A stretch of 64,000 bases of DNA, taken from JBCCTX01 sp965263105. Its GTDB lineage: Bacteria; Bacteroidota; Bacteroidia; J057. How positions within the stretch are numbered: the stretch's first letter is position 1; each line of letters starts with the position of its first letter. Positions 20,049 through 27,441 of this stretch are shown piece by piece. Where the stretch lies: NCBI GenBank assembly GCA_965263105.1, contig CBDHGL010000006.1:434001-498000 (forward strand), written 5' to 3'. The notes under the pieces were generated by a model. The model saw nothing but the letters and a program-made list of their open reading frames with translations. It was not told where the DNA came from and did no database searches. Both the position numbers and the translations under genes were made by a program.

Positions 20049-20366
20049 AATTCCAAGGTTTTGGCAGCATTATGGATTCTCAATGTCCGAGAGACAGTTA
20101 AGCGACCCATATATTATTTATATATAATTATTTAAAAAATGAATCTATTGCAATGTATTAAATATTATTGAAAAATCCATTATAATATATATACATGGAT
20201 ATATTAAGGATGTATAAAAATATTAATCATAATGTATTTTTCATCCGCTTGCTTATGAATGGTTGAATTATCTGCATGTGGTTATGAAATTTGTTCTTAA
20301 ATGGCCAACTGCAATGCCAAGTAGGATTGCCGGGAGAAGGGCTTGGGGTGAGCATAAATAAAAAAA
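20049..20366. other. Strongly AT-rich intergenic region
   Basis: About 318 nt without a gene. 20095-20250 is almost pure A/T with many TATATA steps and a small hairpin (ATCCAT...ATGGAT near 20176-20201). It lies upstream of the minus-strand PA14/SASA gene and probably contains its promoter. No clear -33/-7 pair could be chosen. Confidence 0.45.
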
Positions 20367-20389
20367 GCCATCCCGAAAATCGGGATGGC
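20361..20389 (-). terminator. Strong Rho-independent terminator
   Basis: A perfect 10-bp stem (20367-20376 with 20380-20389, GCCATCCCGA/TCGGGATGGC) has a 3-nt loop and is followed on the minus strand by TTTTTTTATTT. It ends the minus-strand gene that stops at 20422. Confidence 0.9.
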
Positions 20390-20421
20390 ACACATTAGGA
20401 GAAAGTTGGAAAAGTTGTAGG

Positions 20422-21147
20422 TTATTTTTTACTCAAGCGTTCCAAGTCATCTATATCAATTCTTTTTAATGCAGATTTCAGGTCCTTCTCAGATACATTT
20501 CGACCTTCAATATTCACCAGGAAGCGCTTGTTAATAATGAGGGAAATTTGACCGTCTTCTCTTTCAGAGTCGTATTTTTCATACGCCTTGTGTCCTTCTA
20601 TGGTGGTGGTACGTTCGTAGCCTTCATCACTGTCTCGCTCGAATTCCACGTTTGACCAAGCAGCCATACCCATCAAGACCATGGGGGAAGCCCCTACATC
20701 TGCAATGGTTATTTCTATTTTTTGATCATCATCCCGGTACTCCCCTGTTGCGGTAGAAATTTTAAAGCCCAGGGCTCCAGAAGTTTCTCCAGAGCTATCA
20801 TCCAGTCTCATACCGGCAGCACGACTGGGAAGCATTTCTTTGAGCTCCCGAAAATTTATCACCTCGACAGACTCACCGTCTCCATTTTGAAGCTTATCAG
20901 CAAAATCTTCCATTTTATCCGCCAGGCCTTCCAGAGCTTTGGCGGGGTCCTTCATATCAATATTTATTTTGATATCTCCTTCTTCTTCCGAATCTATATG
21001 GATGGACATATCTTCATCAGAATCGGAGTCATATTCGATTTCAACTTTTTCCTCTTCTTTCTCTTTACTCAAACTAAAGCAGCTTGTAGCAGAGATAGAA
21101 ATACTCAAACAAAGGCCCAATAGAATAAGGTAATTTATTGATTTCAT
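20422..21147 (-). CDS. Acidic secreted/lipoprotein-like hypothetical protein
   Basis: 241 residues. An N-terminal signal sequence (MKSINYLILLGLCLSISISA) is followed by TSC, so Cys23 could be lipidated, though the lipobox is weak. The next ~40 residues are extremely acidic (DSDSDEDMSIHIDSEEEGD), followed by an amphipathic stretch (KALEGLADKMEDFADKLQNG) and a mixed alpha/beta domain with EGHKAYEKYDSERED and a C-terminal helix (EKDLKSALKRIDIDDLERL). I do not recognise a named family. It is a single gene with its own terminator. A heptad-repeat element (21170-21300) sits in its upstream region, between it and the divergent GT117 gene. Periplasmic or outer-membrane location is inferred from the signal only. 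Confidence 0.75.
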   Translation of the reverse strand: MKSINYLILLGLCLSISISATSCFSLSKEKEEEKVEIEYDSDSDEDMSIHIDSEEEGDIKINIDMKDPAKALEGLADKMEDFADKLQNGDGESVEVINFRELKEMLPSRAAGMRLDDSSGETSGALGFKISTATGEYRDDDQKIEITIADVGASPMVLMGMAAWSNVEFERDSDEGYERTTTIEGHKAYEKYDSEREDGQISLIINKRFLVNIEGRNVSEKDLKSALKRIDIDDLERLSKK

Positions 21148-21169
21148 ATGTGGGTTAAATTGGTTTTTT

Positions 21170-21300
21170 AGTCCATAGTCGGCAGTCCATAGAATGAGGT
21201 GAGAGGAGTCAGGAGCGAGTATTTTTTCAAGTTGTTCATAATTTTCTCCCCTCTTAGCTCTCTCCTCAAAAAACTATGCCCTGTTGACTATTAACTGTTT
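21170..21300. repeat. Heptad-bounded hairpin-rich repeat element (copy a)
   Basis: The left edge has 7-bp-periodic copies AGTCCAT / AGTCGGC / AGTCCAT (21170-21190). The right edge has ACTATGC / CCTGTTG / ACTATTA / ACTGTTT (21273-21300), roughly the reverse complement. The body pairs a purine-rich strand (gaggtgagaggagtcagg) with a pyrimidine-rich strand (ctcccctcttagctctct), so the whole unit can fold back on itself. Related copies occur at 49212-49332 and elsewhere. Confidence 0.6.
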
Positions 21301-21376
21301 TAAAGATACACTTTTTTGTCAAGGGTTGTAAAAACTAAGCGTATCTTAGCCTCTTCCATAAAGGGGCAAATTCCAC

Positions 21377-24300
21377 ATGAATCAACAATCACATATTAAT
21401 TGGACAGGATGGGGGGTATTCTCCCTTGCCCTTCTTGTCTATTTACTTACCATGGCTCCAACCGCCAGCTTTTGGGATTGTGGAGAGTTCATCGCCTGTG
21501 CCAATGAACTGGAAGTGAGTCATCCCCCTGGTGCCCCTTTCTTTATTCTACTCGGCAGGCTCTTCGCCATGAGCACGGGGGATGTGAGCCAAATTGCCTT
21601 TCGGGTTAACCTACTTAGCGTGCTGGCTGGAGCTTTTACAGCTCTGTTTACCTGTTGGATAGCCATGATATTGGCGAATAGGGGAATGGAAAAGGCTTCG
21701 TGTTCGGAGGAGGAAAAAAAATGGGGAAGTGTTAGTACTGGAGTTGTCGCAGGATTGGCTTGTATATTTGCGGATTCTCTTTGGTGGAATGCCGTAGAGG
21801 CAGAGGTCTATTCCCTGAGTTCCTTCTTTACGGCCATTGTGGTATGGCTTATGTTGAAGTGGCAGGCACGGGCTCATGAAACTGATCATTTAAAATGGAT
21901 CATATTGATTGTCTACCTCATGGGCTTATCCATTGGGGTACACCTATTGAACCTGCTAACGATTCCAGCCTTAAGTTTAATTTTTTATTTCAGGATGTTC
22001 TCCTTTTCCTGGAAAGGATTTTTGCTCACCCTTTTGTTTTCCCTTTCCGCCTTACTACTGATCCAGTATGGCATCATTCAATACACCTTTCAACTGGCTT
22101 GGCTCTTTGAAAAATGGATGACGGGGACCATTTCTGCTGATGGCAACATGATGACGGGGCTAGGATTTCCCAAAGGGACTGGGGCTGCATTGCTGGCTTT
22201 TATCATCCTGTCTATTCTTATTGGCTTATTGGTTTATAGCCACAGAGCCGGAAAGGTAGTTCTGAATACGGTCTTATTGTGTATAGCAGTCATTTATATA
22301 GGCTTTTCTTCCTACACAGTGATTTTCCTCAGATCACAGGCTGATACGCCCATCGATATGAACAATCCCGAGGACATTCATCATTTTCTCTCCTATATGC
22401 AACGAGAGCAATATGGAGACAGGCCTTTGCTATATGGCCCCATGTACAGCGGGCAAGTGGTGGGAATTGAGGAGGGAGAAATGCGCTATATGCAGTTGGA
22501 AGGAGAAGAACGCTATGTAGAAGATGTAAATCGAAACGAATACCTCTATCGACCGGAGGACTATGTACTATTCCCCAGAATGTACGAAGTCAATCGATAT
22601 GCAGTAGGCCCCTATGGGTATGTCAATTATGTAGCAGACAAAGGGGAGGATCCCAATTATCCCCTGGATGATTCCCCTACTCGATGGGAAGACTTCGTGT
22701 TCTTTTTAGATTACCAGTTGGGACACATGTACTTTCGATATTTCCTATGGAACTTTGCAGGGCGATCAAGCGACTTGCAGGATGACACCTGGGAATCGGG
22801 CTTTGAGCCTGCTTCCCTACTTACCTGGCAGCAGGATAACAAAGCCAAAAATCACTTTTATTTCCTTCCGCTACTGCTGGGGATGATGGGATTGGTCTGG
22901 CAGCTCATCCATCACAAGCGGGATGCCCTCGTCTTGGGGGTATTGTTTCTCCTTACAGGGGTCGCCATTATTGTCTATTTGAATCAATACCCGGCTCAGC
23001 CGCGTGAAAGGGACTATTCCTTTGCCGGCTCCTTCCAAACCTTTTGTGTGTGGATAGGATTGGGATCTCTGTTTCTGATGGATTGGATGAGAGGCCTTGG
23101 AGGGAAAATTGGGCGATATATGGCTATTGGCTTGAGCCTTGTACCTCCCCTTCTCATGGGGTACCAAGGCTGGGATGACCATGACCGTGGGAGTAGATAC
23201 ATCGACCGGGATTTTGCCTATAATCTGTTGAACTCTTGCGCCCCCAATGCCATTTTATTCACTGGAGGAGACAATGATACCTTTTCCCTTTGGTACATCC
23301 AGGAAGTAGAAGGGGTCAGAACGGATGTGAGAGTGGTGAATTTGGAACTGCTCATCTCGGATTGGTACGTAAACCAATTAAGGCAAACTCAAAATGGAGC
23401 TCCCCCGGTCCCCATAAGCATTCCCGAAGAAGAATACCGAGGAGAAGGGGGCTTGGTCATCCGCAATGCCTCTCCGATGAAGCTTTCTATCCCCCTTGAT
23501 CCGCAGAAGCTCGTAGAACATAAAATTTTGTCTCGGCTAGAAAGCCAATGGACTCCTGATACCCTGGTTCTTAACTTCCCTACACGAGGGAGCCGGGACA
23601 ATCCCTATCTGCTTCGCAAAGACCTGGTCCTGGTCGACATTGTTCGCCAAGTGGCCAATGGTAATTGGGAACGCCCCATCTACTTTGCCAGTATGATGTC
23701 ACCTGAATCCTATCTAGGCCTGGAAGATTATTTTCGCCTGGAGGGCATGGCCTATCGCCTGGTTCCGGTGCCCCGCTCTACAGATACGCCCAATGACCTG
23801 TATCTGGGCTGGATAGGCCAGGAGATACTTCACAAGAATTTGACGGAGACCTTCCTATACAGAGGTCTGGATAAAAATACCTACCTGGATGAACACATCC
23901 GGCAGGTCATTCTGGGAGGGAGTTATTTCAATACCTTCTTCCGCCTAGGTCTTTCCTACGGGGATGAGATCCAAGCCTTGCAGGGCCAACAAGCGCTCTA
24001 CGATTTTGTGGTGAATAATCCCGATACCTGGCTTGACTCTCTTCAAAGATTTGAGGACCGTCCCCTTGCCATGGATGAAATCAATGAACCCAATAGCGAT
24101 AGAATTCGGAAGCTACAGGATCAAACAGCAAAAATTCTTCTGAATAAACCTGATATTCCGTCCCAAGCCATAAGAGATTCTTCTGAGACATATGCGAAGA
24201 AAATTCAGGGCCAGCAGGAAAAGGTAAAGGAACTCCTCGACTTTATGTTTGCCCATATCCCTCAAGACCAAGTTCCCTATTCCTACAATGAGTGGGCGAT

Positions 24301-24541
24301 GTTGGTCGAGATCTATGAAAAGGCTGAATTGAAAGAGGACTTGCTTATGAGTGTAGATCAACTTGTCAAAAAGGGATTGGAAGAGTTGGCCCTCATCCAA
24401 CAATCGGGTCGACAGATTTCCCCTCAGGAGATGGCCTTTTCGGCTGTTCTTATGGGTATGCAGTATTACCAGCAGTTGGGGGAGATGGAAAAGGTTCAGG
24501 AACTGACCGAGAGAATGGAGGTATATTTGGGGGGAGAGTAA
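21377..24541 (+). CDS. DUF2723/GT117 family membrane glycosyltransferase (protein O-mannosyltransferase-like)
   Basis: 1054 residues. The N-terminus carries the DUF2723 hallmark PTASFWDCGEFIACA followed by ELEVSHPPGAPFFILLGR, where the acidic residue after the first TM is expected to be catalytic in GT-C enzymes. About ten hydrophobic helices span roughly residues 10-330 and 490-590. A soluble C-terminal region (about 600-1054) includes FTGGDNDTFSLWYIQEVEGVRTDVRVVNLELL, typical of the family (cited here as FTGGDNDTFSLWY and VRTDVRVVNLELL). In Bacteroidota these proteins are thought to transfer sugars to exported proteins from a lipid-linked donor. That would suit an organism with many T9SS glycoprotein cargoes, but the link is inference. 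It is monocistronic and starts at ATG 21377. Confidence 0.9.
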   Translation: MNQQSHINWTGWGVFSLALLVYLLTMAPTASFWDCGEFIACANELEVSHPPGAPFFILLGRLFAMSTGDVSQIAFRVNLLSVLAGAFTALFTCWIAMILANRGMEKASCSEEEKKWGSVSTGVVAGLACIFADSLWWNAVEAEVYSLSSFFTAIVVWLMLKWQARAHETDHLKWIILIVYLMGLSIGVHLLNLLTIPALSLIFYFRMFSFSWKGFLLTLLFSLSALLLIQYGIIQYTFQLAWLFEKWMTGTISADGNMMTGLGFPKGTGAALLAFIILSILIGLLVYSHRAGKVVLNTVLLCIAVIYIGFSSYTVIFLRSQADTPIDMNNPEDIHHFLSYMQREQYGDRPLLYGPMYSGQVVGIEEGEMRYMQLEGEERYVEDVNRNEYLYRPEDYVLFPRMYEVNRYAVGPYGYVNYVADKGEDPNYPLDDSPTRWEDFVFFLDYQLGHMYFRYFLWNFAGRSSDLQDDTWESGFEPASLLTWQQDNKAKNHFYFLPLLLGMMGLVWQLIHHKRDALVLGVLFLLTGVAIIVYLNQYPAQPRERDYSFAGSFQTFCVWIGLGSLFLMDWMRGLGGKIGRYMAIGLSLVPPLLMGYQGWDDHDRGSRYIDRDFAYNLLNSCAPNAILFTGGDNDTFSLWYIQEVEGVRTDVRVVNLELLISDWYVNQLRQTQNGAPPVPISIPEEEYRGEGGLVIRNASPMKLSIPLDPQKLVEHKILSRLESQWTPDTLVLNFPTRGSRDNPYLLRKDLVLVDIVRQVANGNWERPIYFASMMSPESYLGLEDYFRLEGMAYRLVPVPRSTDTPNDLYLGWIGQEILHKNLTETFLYRGLDKNTYLDEHIRQVILGGSYFNTFFRLGLSYGDEIQALQGQQALYDFVVNNPDTWLDSLQRFEDRPLAMDEINEPNSDRIRKLQDQTAKILLNKPDIPSQAIRDSSETYAKKIQGQQEKVKELLDFMFAHIPQDQVPYSYNEWAMLVEIYEKAELKEDLLMSVDQLVKKGLEELALIQQSGRQISPQEMAFSAVLMGMQYYQQLGEMEKVQELTERMEVYLGGE

Positions 24542-24591
24542 AAATAATCAACCTAATTATCATAATTCGTATATTTAAGGAAAAGTTGCTT

Positions 24592-24828
24592 ATGACGGTT
24601 ACTGAGGTATATGAAGATGTTGCAGAAATTTTGGCTCAATTAAGTCCAGAAAAAGTAGTTGGGTTGAAAGCCTCTGAGAAAATGGCTGAACGAGTAGAAT
24701 GGCTCATAAGCAAACAAAAAGAAGAGTCATTAAGCTCTGACGAATCTATTGAACTGGAGAGGTATTTATCTCTCGATTTGTTAATTAATCTGGCTAAGGC
24801 TCGAGCAAAAAAGCTCTTAACCTCATAA
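24592..24828 (+). CDS. Small helical protein paired with HNH nuclease
   Basis: 78 residues from the ATG at 24592, preceded by a GGA-type ribosome site (aaggaaaag); a TTG six bases upstream is less likely. The protein is helical and charged: TEVYEDVAEILAQLSPEKVV, then a segment rich in Glu/Ser, and a C-terminus ending LLINLAKARAKKLL. Its stop codon overlaps the ATG of the following HNH reading frame (TAATG at 24826-24830), so the two form a translationally coupled pair. Similar small-protein/HNH pairs occur in cyanobacteria and Bacteroidota, as far as I recall. The job (antitoxin, inhibitor or adaptor) is not established. I see no DNA-binding motif. Confidence 0.7.
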   Translation: MTVTEVYEDVAEILAQLSPEKVVGLKASEKMAERVEWLISKQKEESLSSDESIELERYLSLDLLINLAKARAKKLLTS

Positions 24829-25237
24829 TGGCGCTTACCCCTCAAAGGCAACGAAACATTTTGTAGCTAAAAGAGCACAATATAGATGTGAATATTGCTT
24901 GGTTAGGGAGGCAGATTCTTTTTTACCATTCCAATTAGATCATATCATTTCCAAAAAACATGGAGGAGGGGATGGACTTGAAAATTTAGCCTATTCTTGT
25001 CCCCACTGCAATAGACATAAAGGAACTGATCTGGCTACTTATTTGGCATCTTATAAAAATATTATTCCACTATTTAACCCTAGGAATGATAAATGGGATA
25101 AGCACTTTTACATTTTAGAGGGTGAAATCATTGGCAAATCTCCTGTTGGAGAAGCCACTTCTAAATTGCTTCAACTCAACCACCCTGAGCGTCTAATTTT
25201 CAGGAAACTATTAATGGATTCTGGTTCTTATCCTTAG
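24828..25237 (+). pseudogene. HNH endonuclease, probably frameshifted near its N-terminus
   Basis: The ATG at 24828 overlaps the previous stop codon but reaches a TAG after 12 codons (MALTPQRQRNIL). The frame one base away is open from 24821 and encodes ATKHFVAKRAQYRCEYCLV, then a full HNH domain: FQLDHIISKKHGGGD and NLAYSCPHCNRHKGTDL with CxxC zinc-ribbon pairs, ending at 25237. One extra base in the C run at about 24837-24842 would fuse MALTP to SKATKHFVAKR and restore a normal protein of about 137 residues. The gene is therefore either a recent single-base-deletion pseudogene, a sequencing error, or uses recoding. From 24899 to the stop the frame is intact with all HNH residues, and an internal start would lose the first CxxC. 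Confidence 0.7.
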
Positions 25238-25776
25238 AAAACTTCAGAATAGAATATCCCATTTGGCGTTATCAATTTATATCTCAAACGGAAGCTCTGA
25301 TAGTTCCTCTGGTTTCTAAACAATCCTGCTGTCTGTTGATGAGAAAACGAAATTTGGGAGGTCATGATACTAGGGTTAAGAATTTCACATATGGACGCTG
25401 ATTCCACACTTGGATTTGTACACATCAGCGTGTTCAATATAAAAGTACCCGGCCCCATCCCTTTTTCCCATAAGCCTGTGATAACTGGCAGGCTACTAGC
25501 CATAAATGGCACAAAATGACTGTAAATGAATGAGGTATCACTCGATCTCAAATTTTCCAATGGCTACTACACCCCTTTTTGAAAGGATATCAGGAATCAA
25601 AGAAAATGGGAAAAGACTAGAAGTTGATTGAGAGGAGTGAAAGGCTCATTGGCCTTTAAAAAATCCCTAGTCCCCCAATTTCATTAAATCGCAGAGGGGC
25701 CAAATGAATGACCCCTCTGTTAGAGCTTTAACAGCCTATTATATCCACTAATCTACGTGCTGCTCCCATCAGGAGC
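25238..25776. other. Gene-poor stretch with one doubtful minus-strand ORF
   Basis: About 540 nt downstream of the HNH gene. A TTG-initiated minus-strand frame of 108 codons (25560-25234) overlaps the HNH stop by 4 bp and contains LLFRNQRN-like and GIFYSEVF segments, but no recognisable domain, signal or ribosome site. It could be a gene remnant. An 8-bp stem (25692-25699 with 25712-25719, CAGAGGGG/CCCCTCTG, 12-nt loop) lies past the end of the minus-strand gene at 25777 and may act as a weak terminator, though no good T-tract follows. Confidence 0.35.
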
Positions 25777-27261
25777 CTATCTTGCACATACATCACAACG
25801 CTCAATTAGCCCATCTCTACAAGAGGGATATGCCTCTAACAAAGAACATGGACGTTTTCCAGGTCCTCCACATTCCGAGCAACTGGAAAAAGGGCCTGAA
25901 GAACCTGCTTCCCAAACAATTTGGGTGGTAAAAGCTGCATCCACATCTACATTAGGCCATTTTTCCGGTCCGGCAGAAACACTCATATCGATAAAGATTC
26001 CATCAATTCCCTCCATAGTGAGTAATTTTTCCCAATTTCCCTGACACGGCAAATGGGGATCAATCGCAATACCCCCAGCTATTCCGATTCCCAGAGGCTG
26101 GGCAGGTGTATCAAAACCAAATCCCAAACTCACGCTAAACCCTGATCCACAGTCAAAGGGATATTCGTCACCTGAATCAATTCGCCAAAAGCCTACAGAT
26201 ACCCCTGACGAAACACCTGCTGAGGTGCCGATGGTACCTCCCATTTCCGAATAACCTCGAAACTGTACCTCAGGTCCATCGAAAATGATGACTAGTCCCG
26301 TACTGGTAGTTACCCCTCCTATTACTCCTGCGCTTCCAGATACGCCCAAGGTGATGGCTCCAAATTCTTTGAAATGTTCTAACGTCCGAATTTGTTCTAA
26401 TACCTGATCAAGTAAAGGTTTTACCTCTGGTTCTATTCGTTGCCAAATGGCATAGTAATTCCCATTTTCTATATCTCTTTCAAATTGTCCTCGGAGGAAA
26501 TAATTTCCATACTCTCCATTGACGAGTTGGTGAACTTTTTCAATGTTGGCAATCACCTCCTTTCCCGTATTGACTAAGTCTTGGGTCACCTGCTCAACAT
26601 GTGAACTAGCTTCTGCCGCCAATGGCTGTAAGCCTAAATTAGTTGGACTTCGCAATTGGGCCCTCGCTATCCCTTCACAAGCCTTCCCTTCATGTACTGG
26701 GAATACGGTTCGTTCAGTCCCAGAAGGACAGGTCCAGCAAGTTCCTCCACTAATCGGATCGGCAATCCCTGAATTACACCCATCACTGCCTTTGCGAGTA
26801 GCCCTACTAAAGGGGCCAAAAATTAAGTCCTTTGCACAGGCCTTGGAGCTCGTAACCGCTTCCAAGGTCCGCTTATACCCGCCTGGGCAGGTCCAGCATT
26901 CTCCTCCATTGCGAGGATCGAAAAAAGCTCCGCGACCATATTTATTTGAGCAACCATAGCGGCCAATTTGATCGGCCCTGGCATATCGTACGCAGGAATT
27001 AGTTGCTTTGACAGAGGCTGCTGTGCGGGTATACCCCTTGGGGCAAGACCAACAGGTACCTCCGTCTATGGGATCATAAATGGCGGCCTGCAAATTCCCC
27101 GTTGCGGGAAATAATTCGGCACAGGATGAGTTCATAAGGATCTCCCTTTCCGGAGAGGCTGGTCCCATTCCCAAAAATATACAGGAAAGGCACCAGGTAC
27201 ATACGATAAGGAGTCTCGAATAAAACGCTTGTTTGAAATAAAATTGCTTTGTTAAAATCAT
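25777..27261 (-). CDS. Secreted protein with three Cys-rich CWxCPxG repeats and Gly/Ser-rich C-terminal domain
   Basis: 494 residues. A hydrophobic N-terminal signal (about 14-32) is followed by three repeats of roughly 40 residues (about 47-90, 104-142, 162-195). Each has the pattern C-x(n)-DP..GG.CWxCPxG..RT-x(8-10)-C: DPIDGGTCWSCPKGYTRT, DPRNGGECWTCPGGYKRT, DPISGGTCWTCPSGTERT. A helical linker (about 205-310) leads to a glycine/serine-rich region (about 312-430: GVSGSAGVIGGVTTSTG, GTSAGVSSGVSVGFW) that looks beta-rich. The C-terminus adds six more cysteines (CSECGGPGKRPC, CRDGLIERCDVC). I recognise no named family. The repeats recall small disulphide-stabilised EGF/ephrin-receptor-like modules. 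There is no T9SS tail, so export by Sec to the periplasm or outside is the simplest reading. Confidence 0.75.
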   Translation of the reverse strand: MILTKQFYFKQAFYSRLLIVCTWCLSCIFLGMGPASPEREILMNSSCAELFPATGNLQAAIYDPIDGGTCWSCPKGYTRTAASVKATNSCVRYARADQIGRYGCSNKYGRGAFFDPRNGGECWTCPGGYKRTLEAVTSSKACAKDLIFGPFSRATRKGSDGCNSGIADPISGGTCWTCPSGTERTVFPVHEGKACEGIARAQLRSPTNLGLQPLAAEASSHVEQVTQDLVNTGKEVIANIEKVHQLVNGEYGNYFLRGQFERDIENGNYYAIWQRIEPEVKPLLDQVLEQIRTLEHFKEFGAITLGVSGSAGVIGGVTTSTGLVIIFDGPEVQFRGYSEMGGTIGTSAGVSSGVSVGFWRIDSGDEYPFDCGSGFSVSLGFGFDTPAQPLGIGIAGGIAIDPHLPCQGNWEKLLTMEGIDGIFIDMSVSAGPEKWPNVDVDAAFTTQIVWEAGSSGPFSSCSECGGPGKRPCSLLEAYPSCRDGLIERCDVCAR

Positions 27262-27441
27262 GGTGATATGGTTACATATTTCATAAGACTATACCGATGG
27301 AAGCCAAATAATTGGGAACATCGGCTTGTTCAATATGAAATTATTGGAGAACAAAGGGTCTTGCCAGAGCCCGAAGGTAACTGGTAGGCAATAGACTATA
27401 ACTGGTAGGAATATGCGGAAACTGAGCTTGAGCAGGACGGG

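Noticed and set aside
24899..25237. Taking the HNH gene as starting at 24899
   Set aside because: That start drops the first CxxC (CEYC) which is part of the HNH zinc ribbon, and ignores the coupled ATG at 24828.
25234..25560. Minus-strand 108-codon frame after the HNH gene
   Set aside because: It starts with TTG, has no domain, overlaps the HNH stop and lacks a ribosome site. Left as a doubtful remnant rather than a gene.
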